This document shows, piece after piece, positions 47,269 to 53,264 of a stretch of 53,264 bases of DNA; within the stretch, counting starts at the first letter, position 1, and each line of letters begins with the position of its first letter. The DNA lies in assembly GCA_002728755.1 (NCBI GenBank), contig PBVT01000084.1, forward strand, positions 1-53,264. The letters run 5' to 3'. The position numbers were made by a program, and so were the translations under genes. Below the pieces are notes generated by a model that had not been told where the DNA came from, ran no database searches, and saw only the letters and a list, made by a program, of their open reading frames with translations. The stretch is from Myxococcales bacterium. Its GTDB lineage: Bacteria > Myxococcota_A > UBA9042 > UBA3505.

Positions 47269-49077
47269 TTACACTCCATACATCGTGTTGATGAGTTCGT
47301 CGTATGCAGAGACGACGAAGCGCCGTCGTACCTTTTGTGTCGCCGTCAGCTCTCCATCGTCCTGATGTAGTTCCTTACTAAGAAGCCGATAGGCCCGCAC
47401 ATTTTCCACGCGCGACAAGCCCTCATTCAGGCGCTTTACTTCCTCGGAGATGAGGCGATCCACTTCGGGTTTCGACGCCAGATCCGAAAAGGAGGTGTAG
47501 GGGATCTTCTGGCGCACAGCCCAGTTGCCCACAGCATCGTAGTCAATCTGAATCAAAGCCGAGATGAACTTCCGGCGGTCGCCTATCGCTACCGCTTCCT
47601 TGATGAACGGGCTCAACTTCAAGGCGTTTTCGATTCGCTCGGGAGAGAGATTCTTACCACCCGCGGTGATGATGATCTCCTTTTTTCGCCCGGTAATACG
47701 AAGCGCTCCGGTGTCATCGATGCTTCCGATATCCCCGGTATGTAACCATTGCTCGTCATCGATACACGCAGCGGTCGCCTCCGGATCATGAAGGTAACCA
47801 CAGAACACCAGAGGTCCGCGCACGAGAATCTCCCCATCCTCATCGAGACGGCATTCGGTATGAGGAACAGGGGGCCCAACGGTACCAATTTGAATCGAGT
47901 CCGGGCGATTGCAATGGCTCACTCCACCCGTCTCCGTCAGCCCATAGCCCTCCGCGATAGGAACACCAATACCGTGGTACCAATACAAGAGCTCCTCGGA
48001 GATGGGAGCTGCACCCGTAATCGGCAGGCTACAGCGCCGCATACCAATGCGTTCTTGTAAGGCCCGAAAGACCAGCAGGTCGCCCAAACGCCCTAGAATG
48101 CGGTCTGAAAATGTGGTCTGACCGGCCCACCGCCGCCGTACCGCCTCCTGGCCCCAGGCCGTGAAGAAATCAAATAGGGTCCGCTTCAACCAGGACGAAT
48201 CCTTCATCTTTAAGGTGATCGAGGCGTGCATCTTCTCCCATATCCGGGGAACACCCAGAAAGACGGTGGGCGACACCTCTCGTAGATCGTCGCGAACCGT
48301 GTCGATGGATTCCCCAAAATGCACCACGCTTCCAGCAGAGAGGGGCATGAATAGGGTGAAGATCTTCTCGGCTACATGGCATAGGGGCAGATAGGATAGG
48401 AGGGTGTCCGAATCATCAACCCCCAATTCCCGGGCCATATCCTCTGCGATGGAGAGGACATTATAGCTGGAGATCATCGCTCCCTTGGGGTCGCCGGTTG
48501 TACCCGAGGTGTAGACGACCATGGCCGGCTCTTTCGGGTCCCTCGACTCCAGCTCTTTGGCAAACCAATCCGGGTCCTGCTCCGAGAGCCCCCTCCCCGC
48601 CTGCATAAACTCTTGAAAATGAGAGAGGCGTGGTTCCTCGTAATGGCGAAGTCCGCGTGGGTCGAAGACGATCACTCGTTCCACATGCTCCAGCTCATCC
48701 CGGGCATCCATGAACTTATCGACCTGCTCCTGGTCCTCGCAAAATAGGACCCGTGCCTTCGAATGCTTTAATACATAGGCCACATCTTCGGATGTATTGG
48801 TCTGGTAGATCCCCACACTACGGGCCCCAATCCCCTGGGCTCCAAGATCGGCATAGACCCATTCCGTACGGTTCTCACTCAAAATGGCCACATGATCGCC
48901 AGGGCCGATTCCAAGAGCAGACAACATCTGACCAACCGCAGCGACCTCCTGGTAATACTGCCCCCAGGTGATCTCCTCCCAAATCCCATACCGCTTCTCA
49001 CGCAGCGCCACTGCGTTCGGTCGTTCGTCGGCAAACCGCTTCACGCAAGCCGGGAGTGTATTTGCTACGGACATCAT
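47269..49077 (-). CDS. Long-chain-type acyl-CoA synthetase (AMP-forming)
   Basis: 602 residues; ATG 49077 overlaps the livG stop by four bases. ATP-binding P-loop YTSGTTGDPKGAMISS, adenylate motif EGYGLTETGG, LHTGDIGSID, and the C-terminal hinge GRKKEIIITAGGKNLSPERI. FadD15-like group. Activates a carboxylic acid as acyl-CoA with ATP. Its place between the ATPase and permease genes of a Liv-type importer suggests the imported substrate is an organic or aromatic/fatty acid rather than an amino acid. Confidence 0.91.
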   Translation of the reverse strand: MMSVANTLPACVKRFADERPNAVALREKRYGIWEEITWGQYYQEVAAVGQMLSALGIGPGDHVAILSENRTEWVYADLGAQGIGARSVGIYQTNTSEDVAYVLKHSKARVLFCEDQEQVDKFMDARDELEHVERVIVFDPRGLRHYEEPRLSHFQEFMQAGRGLSEQDPDWFAKELESRDPKEPAMVVYTSGTTGDPKGAMISSYNVLSIAEDMARELGVDDSDTLLSYLPLCHVAEKIFTLFMPLSAGSVVHFGESIDTVRDDLREVSPTVFLGVPRIWEKMHASITLKMKDSSWLKRTLFDFFTAWGQEAVRRRWAGQTTFSDRILGRLGDLLVFRALQERIGMRRCSLPITGAAPISEELLYWYHGIGVPIAEGYGLTETGGVSHCNRPDSIQIGTVGPPVPHTECRLDEDGEILVRGPLVFCGYLHDPEATAACIDDEQWLHTGDIGSIDDTGALRITGRKKEIIITAGGKNLSPERIENALKLSPFIKEAVAIGDRRKFISALIQIDYDAVGNWAVRQKIPYTSFSDLASKPEVDRLISEEVKRLNEGLSRVENVRAYRLLSKELHQDDGELTATQKVRRRFVVSAYDELINTMYGV

Positions 49078-49844
49078 GGTGCCGCCTGCTTGCCAGCGTA
49101 CGCTTCCAGTACGCGTGGATTCGCACGGATTGCGTCGGGATCCCCGGAGGCGATCCCCTGTCCAAAGTCGAGTACCTGTATCGCATCGGCCAGATCCAAC
49201 ACCATCGAGAGATCATGCTCGATGAGAAGCTGCGTGATGCCCAACTCTTCCTTGATATCGAGGATGTACCGGGCCATATCCTCGGTCTCTTCCTGGTTCA
49301 AACCTGCCGCAGGCTCGTCGAGAAGCAGGAGCTTCGGCTCCATACATAGCGCACGCCCCAGCTCGATCCGTTTTAGAACACCGTAAGGCAGCATACCAAC
49401 GGGATGTTTCCGGTATCGCTCCAGATTGAGAAACTCGATGATCTCCTCCACGACCTTCCGGTGACGGATCTCTTCGTCTCGATAGCGCCCTGCCCCCATC
49501 ATGTCGGACCACCAGCTGGTTCGATAGAGGTGGTGTCGACCCAGAAGGAGATTCTCCATGGTCGTAAGGTAGTCGAAGAGAGCCAGGTTCTGGAACATAC
49601 GGGCGATCCCTGCTTCCGCCACCCGGTAGGGCTTTAAACCGACCATATTCTTGTCGTCGAAGCGAATCGCTCCCGTATCCGGGATATATACCCCACAGAT
49701 ACAATTGAAGAGCGAAGTCTTCCCAGCCCCATTCGGCCCGATGAGGCCAACGATCTGCCCCTCCTCTACGGATAGAGAGATTCCATTCAGAGCACGCACA
49801 CCGCCAAAAGAGAGGTGAAGGTCGTTGATCGCTAAGAGGCTCAC
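49074..49844 (-). CDS. livG: ABC transporter ATP-binding protein LivG
   Basis: 256 residues from GTG 49844, overlapping the livF stop by four bases and preceded by GAGGTGG; a GTG at 49853 is the alternative. Walker A GPNGAGKTS, signature region MLPYGVLKRIELGRAL (a modified signature, as is usual in LivG), Walker B LLLLDEPAAGLNQEE, switch His in LIEHDLSMV. The RMFQNLALF Q-loop is also clear. Drives uptake together with LivF. Confidence 0.95.
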   Translation of the reverse strand: MSLLAINDLHLSFGGVRALNGISLSVEEGQIVGLIGPNGAGKTSLFNCICGVYIPDTGAIRFDDKNMVGLKPYRVAEAGIARMFQNLALFDYLTTMENLLLGRHHLYRTSWWSDMMGAGRYRDEEIRHRKVVEEIIEFLNLERYRKHPVGMLPYGVLKRIELGRALCMEPKLLLLDEPAAGLNQEETEDMARYILDIKEELGITQLLIEHDLSMVLDLADAIQVLDFGQGIASGDPDAIRANPRVLEAYAGKQAAP

Positions 49845-50638
49845 GACAACCACCTCTTCCGTCGACGATAATGTTTCACATCACGGTAGCTGCGCCGCCC
49901 TCCTTCGCCGAGCCCAAGATAGAACTCTCGAATATCGGTGTCCTCGCGCAATTCCTCCGACGGACCATCGAGCACAATACGCCCGTTCTCGAGAATATAA
50001 CCATAATCCGCCAGCTCCAGGGCCATAGTCGCGTTTTGCTCCACCAGAAGAACCGAGACTCCGTCCTCGTTGATCTCACGAATCAACGTCTTCACATCCT
50101 CGACCACCTGTGGGGCAAGCCCCAGGGAGGGCTCGTCCATCAATAAAAGCCTGGGCCGAGCCATCAAAGCACGAGCGATAGCTAACATCTGCTGTTCGCC
50201 GCCCGATAGATAGCCCGCCTGTTGCCGCCGCCTCTCTCGTAGAATAGGAAACCGCTCGTAATATCGCTCGGCTTCCGTACGAGCCTTATGACCCGCCAGA
50301 GCATAGCCACCAGCGAGGAGGTTCTCTTCAACGGTCAACTCGGGGAAAATCCGTCGCCCCTCCATCACATGGCCGATACCCAGCGGAACAATATGTTCCG
50401 GCCTGCGCTCATGCAGGATGTGAGTCCCTTTCTCGTTCTCGAGAACCGTGCTGCCTTTCGTGACCGCCCCGTCATGAATGTCGAGAAGACCCGTGATCGC
50501 CCGAAGAAGCGTCGTCTTACCCGCTCCATTGGGGCCCAGAAGAGCGACAACACTGCCATCTGGCACACGAAGGCTAACCCCCTTCAGGACGAGCACCACC
50601 GAGTGGTACACCACCTCAAGATTCGAGACCTCAAGCAT
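49841..50638 (-). CDS. livF: ABC transporter ATP-binding protein LivF
   Basis: 265 residues from ATG 50638 with AAGGTG six bases upstream; the longer frame begins with GTG. Walker A GPNGAGKTT, Q-loop region HVMEGRRIFPELTVEENL, signature LSGGEQQMLAIARAL, Walker B LLLMDEPSLGLAP, and VEQNATMALELAD. Typical LivF (HisP-like). 48 bases after the livK stop; the second gene of the operon. Confidence 0.95.
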   Translation of the reverse strand: MLEVSNLEVVYHSVVLVLKGVSLRVPDGSVVALLGPNGAGKTTLLRAITGLLDIHDGAVTKGSTVLENEKGTHILHERRPEHIVPLGIGHVMEGRRIFPELTVEENLLAGGYALAGHKARTEAERYYERFPILRERRRQQAGYLSGGEQQMLAIARALMARPRLLLMDEPSLGLAPQVVEDVKTLIREINEDGVSVLLVEQNATMALELADYGYILENGRIVLDGPSEELREDTDIREFYLGLGEGGRRSYRDVKHYRRRKRWLS

Positions 50639-50686
50639 ACCGAACACCTTGGATTAAGAGGTTGGGCACCCCAGGGTGCCCTTCCC

Positions 50687-52087
50687 TTATTTGGCGATAG
50701 TTTTGGGCGTTGCGTAACCGCTAGCCACCGTCCACGTCGTCTTGTCGAAAATGGGTCGAAGCACGCGCACCTTGGTACCAGTCACATACGGATTGGAGGT
50801 CAGGTCGACCGATTGCATCATACCATCGGCATTCCACTCGCTCAGCCCTTGTAGAGCTTTGAGATAGCCTTTTCGCGTGATGTCACCAGCTTCGATCGCG
50901 ACACGGGCCGCTTCCAACTCAATACGACCCTGCAGGTACGATACCAGCAGGTAGAAATCCGGGCGTCCCAGATCGGCGCCATGCTTTTGGAATGCTTGTA
51001 CGAAGGTGTCCATACCAGGCACGGGCTCGCCCCAGACTGGAAGACTGCTCATCCAGTAGAAACGCGAGAACACGGCCGACGGGATGACCTTCGGGCTAAA
51101 GAAGGGATCAATCCAGGTCGGCGTAGCGCCTACCCATACGGGCATATATTTCATCTGGGCCGCGGTACCCAGAATCAGGCCCGTCGCGCTGGGCAACACG
51201 ACCAGGAGGATGTGCGTAGCCCCTTTATCTTTCAAGGCGGATACAACCGCAACGAAGTCCTTCTGCCCCGGAACAACCGTCTGCTCAGCCACGATCGAGA
51301 CACCGTGGGTTGCAGCCGCACGCTTAAATCCTTTCAAGCCATCCAGGCCATAATCATCCTGCTGATAGATGACCGCCGCTTTTACCGCGCTTGCATCCTT
51401 CGCGAGCTTCACGATGAAGTCCATGGCGCCCATGGCTTCGATCTCATAGGAGGGGCCCGCCGGTGGCGTATAGGTGTGTTCCGCCATCTTTGAAGAGAGG
51501 GAGGCTGGAAACGCTACCAGACCATCACGGGTCAAAGCATCTCGTAGGGGTAATGTATTGGGCGTACCAAAGCTTGTGCCGATGAACAGTACATCATCTT
51601 TGATCTCATTGAACGCCTGCACCGACTTCTGAGGGTTGTAGCCGTGATCACGCTCTACCAACTGTAGGGACCAGCCATCCGGAAGAAAGCCACTACCGCC
51701 AGCATTCACCTGACGAACGAGCAATCGCTTTCCGCTTGCATAGGGCTTTCCGATAACAGCGGCCGGACCACTCTCGTCGTTCAGCGCACCAATCGTGATA
51801 ACTTTCTTCGCCAGGTCCACGCCAAAGTCGCTCTTCAGGGGGCCATCCGCTTTCGGCTCCGGTGGCGTCGCTGCCGGCTGCGCGGCATTGGGAGCCGAGG
51901 CAGTCGCGGTCGCAGTATTTGCCGAATCATCGGACGATTCCTTCTCGCTCTCGTTCGACTCGGACGTCGTGCCCTGGTCCGTATTTTGTCGCTGATTGTT
52001 TTCGGGTGTCTTGTCTTTCTTCTTGCAGGACTCGGTCGCGAAAACCAGCAAAGCCATCAGGGCCAATATCGATATTCTCTTACTCAT
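50687..52087 (-). CDS. livK: Periplasmic substrate-binding lipoprotein of the Liv-type transporter
   Basis: 466 residues from ATG 52087 with GGAGGAGTGA upstream. Signal peptide MSKRISILALMALLVFATES with likely lipidated Cys21 (SCKKK). Residues ~22-85 form a Ser/Thr/Asn/Glu/Ala-rich linker. The type I periplasmic-binding fold follows: KVITIGALNDESGPAAVIGK, then FNEIKDDVLFIGTSFGTPN and VKAAVIYQQDDYGLDGLKG. Captures the ligand and hands it to LivHM. Linker length suggests a tether to a membrane. First gene of the operon, with a 212-bp region upstream. Confidence 0.9.
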   Translation of the reverse strand: MSKRISILALMALLVFATESCKKKDKTPENNQRQNTDQGTTSESNESEKESSDDSANTATATASAPNAAQPAATPPEPKADGPLKSDFGVDLAKKVITIGALNDESGPAAVIGKPYASGKRLLVRQVNAGGSGFLPDGWSLQLVERDHGYNPQKSVQAFNEIKDDVLFIGTSFGTPNTLPLRDALTRDGLVAFPASLSSKMAEHTYTPPAGPSYEIEAMGAMDFIVKLAKDASAVKAAVIYQQDDYGLDGLKGFKRAAATHGVSIVAEQTVVPGQKDFVAVVSALKDKGATHILLVVLPSATGLILGTAAQMKYMPVWVGATPTWIDPFFSPKVIPSAVFSRFYWMSSLPVWGEPVPGMDTFVQAFQKHGADLGRPDFYLLVSYLQGRIELEAARVAIEAGDITRKGYLKALQGLSEWNADGMMQSVDLTSNPYVTGTKVRVLRPIFDKTTWTVASGYATPKTIAK

Positions 52088-52299
52088 AAATCACTCCTCC
52101 GGGGCTCCCCCCCTAAATTCCCAAAATGGGTGCACGGCGAGCGAAATTGGCACGCATCGCCCATGGGGTCAAGAGTCTTACCGATGAAGCCTCCTTTGAA
52201 ATCTCGATTCGTCTTGCCACGATTTTTCCTCTGAGACATGATAGCTCTGGTGTAGGGGCCGTTTCTGACCCCACTGTATGGTTCAGGGAGAGGCGGGAT
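52088..52299. other. Divergent intergenic region, no gene seen
   Basis: 212 bases between divergent livK and HCCA-isomerase-like genes. It must carry both promoters. No palindrome of note and no RNA gene was seen. Confidence 0.5.
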
Positions 52300-53264
52300 A
52301 TGACGGAACGAAATGTTGATTTCTATTTCGATTTCACCTGTCCATACGCCTATCTCGCCTCCACACGAATCGAGGCCCTCGCCCGACGTACGGGCGCGAA
52401 TCTGACACCAAAGCCGATCGTGCTGGGGGGAATCTTTCAAGCTCGTAATGTCTCCCAGGTACTCTTCAAGAGCCTTGGGCCCCAGAAAAAGCATCATAAC
52501 GAGGCCGATCTACGACGGCAGGCAAACCTTTGGCACGTTCCGATGAGTTTTCCCGCGCAGCACCCTCAGAAGTCCATCACGGCGCTTCGTTCTTTGCTCG
52601 TGGTCGGCGAACCATTCATGCCCCTGGCGCATCGCTTCTTTGAAGCCTATTGGGTACGAGGCATCAATATTGAAAATGACGACGGTGTACGTCAGATACT
52701 CCGGGAGGCAGGCTACGACGCCGACGCTGTTTTGGCGGCCACCCAGAACCCCGAGATCAAGAATGAGCTTCGTGAACGAACCGATGAAGCGGTCACTCTT
52801 GGCGTCTTTGGGGTGCCCACATTTCATATCGACGGTCTCCTCTTCTGGGGTCAGGATCGAATGGATTATGTGGAGCGTAGCCTGGGAGGAACGACGAAAC
52901 CTCTTCCACCCCCACCGGAATCGACCGAGACCAGGATCGACTTCTATTTCGATTTTTCCAGTCCCTTCAGTTATATCGGAGCCGCCAGAGCCGAAGCCAT
53001 ACTCGGCCCATCGGTACATTGGCGGCCCTTTCTTCTCGGTGGACTCTTCAAAAGTATTGGTACCGCGATCGTGCCTCTCTTCGAGCAGAGTCAGGCCAAA
53101 CAACAATACCTGCTCATCGACGCTCAACGCCAGGCAGAGCACGCCCGTATCCCTTTTCGCTGGCCCAGCCGGTTTCCGATGAACACCGTCCTCCCCCTAC
53201 GCGTCGCTCTGGCCGCGGGTGGAGGAAACGATCCCAGCAGCCAACAATTGGTTCAACGGATCTA
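52300..53264 (+). CDS. Tandem 2-hydroxychromene-2-carboxylate isomerase-like (DsbA-fold) protein, 3' end outside window
   Basis: Open frame from ATG 52300 (GGAG at 52287-52290) to the right edge, 321 residues seen, no stop. Two DsbA/kappa-GST-fold domains in one chain: the first starts MTERNVDFYFDFTCPYAYLA and includes GVFGVPTFHIDGLLFWGQDRM (~170-190); the second begins near residue 210 with FYFDFSSPFSYIG and is cut by the window. These match HCCA isomerase (NahD), which isomerises naphthalene-pathway hydroxychromene carboxylate with glutathione, and related thiol-fold proteins. Whether the second copy is active cannot be told. No other naphthalene genes lie in view. Confidence 0.88.
   Translation, partial: MTERNVDFYFDFTCPYAYLASTRIEALARRTGANLTPKPIVLGGIFQARNVSQVLFKSLGPQKKHHNEADLRRQANLWHVPMSFPAQHPQKSITALRSLLVVGEPFMPLAHRFFEAYWVRGINIENDDGVRQILREAGYDADAVLAATQNPEIKNELRERTDEAVTLGVFGVPTFHIDGLLFWGQDRMDYVERSLGGTTKPLPPPPESTETRIDFYFDFSSPFSYIGAARAEAILGPSVHWRPFLLGGLFKSIGTAIVPLFEQSQAKQQYLLIDAQRQAEHARIPFRWPSRFPMNTVLPLRVALAAGGGNDPSSQQLVQRI

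Overview
The window reads as chromosome from a myxobacterium-like deltaproteobacterium (Myxococcota, perhaps a Bradymonadales-type lineage; this is inference, since no rRNA marker is present). The signs are many secreted proteins and lipoproteins with Asp/Pro-rich linkers, GCGGSCG cysteine repeats, MopE-type CDGxDNDCDG motifs, FG-GAP repeats, an IgGFc-binding-type protein, and C-terminal Cys + hydrophobic + Arg tails like MYXO-CTERM. No transposase, phage gene, CRISPR array, rRNA or tRNA was seen. Genes are tightly packed and three convergent pairs overlap at their 3' ends.

Layout: 1-640 is the 5' part of a minus-strand gene with a 42-bp repeat tract. 641-1083 is non-coding, with DnaA-box-like sites and a 19-bp palindrome. 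1084-3188 carries a small membrane protein and a cysteine-repeat surface protein with a somatomedin-B-like domain. 3210-7245 is a minus-strand dmpEFGH block (lower meta-cleavage pathway to pyruvate and acetyl-CoA) plus a small membrane protein. 7382-9100 has a Tat-type Rieske protein and a MopE-motif lipoprotein. 9121-15592 has an FMN reductase, transketolase, a radical SAM protein of unknown substrate, a lysozyme-like lipoprotein and a hemolysin III family protein. 15711-22891 has secreted proteins (one with FG-GAP and ASPIC/UnbV domains), a SelT/W/H-type redox protein, a geranylgeranyl-reductase-like flavoprotein, a gamma-glutamylcyclotransferase-like protein and trpS. 22985-33602 is dominated by surface proteins: a subtilase, an IgGFc-binding-type lipoprotein, a TPR-like anchored protein, a 47-residue DUF5989 protein with an SGNH hydrolase, and a large secreted protein with an arginine/agmatine-deiminase fold followed by cysteine repeats. 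33877-38482 encodes topoisomerase IV (parC, parE).

From 52087 down to 38490 every gene lies on the minus strand with short gaps. First comes a Liv-type ABC uptake operon (livK, livF, livG, an acyl-CoA ligase, livH, livM). It runs into four genes that look like a periplasmic/outer-membrane redox system: a lipoprotein, two thioredoxin-fold lipoproteins and a TlpA domain fused to an outer-membrane barrel. An isoaspartyl peptidase and a small secreted protein follow. At the right edge a plus-strand gene encodes two fused 2-hydroxychromene-2-carboxylate-isomerase domains and runs off the window.

Best candidates for something undescribed: the secreted deiminase with a cysteine stalk; the thioredoxin/TlpA-barrel operon; a LivH permease with a helix-hairpin-helix domain inside a periplasmic loop; and a cysteine module shared by two surface proteins. 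The aromatic-catabolism genes (dmpEFGH, Liv plus CoA ligase, HCCA isomerase) share a theme but are scattered, so a common pathway is only inferred.
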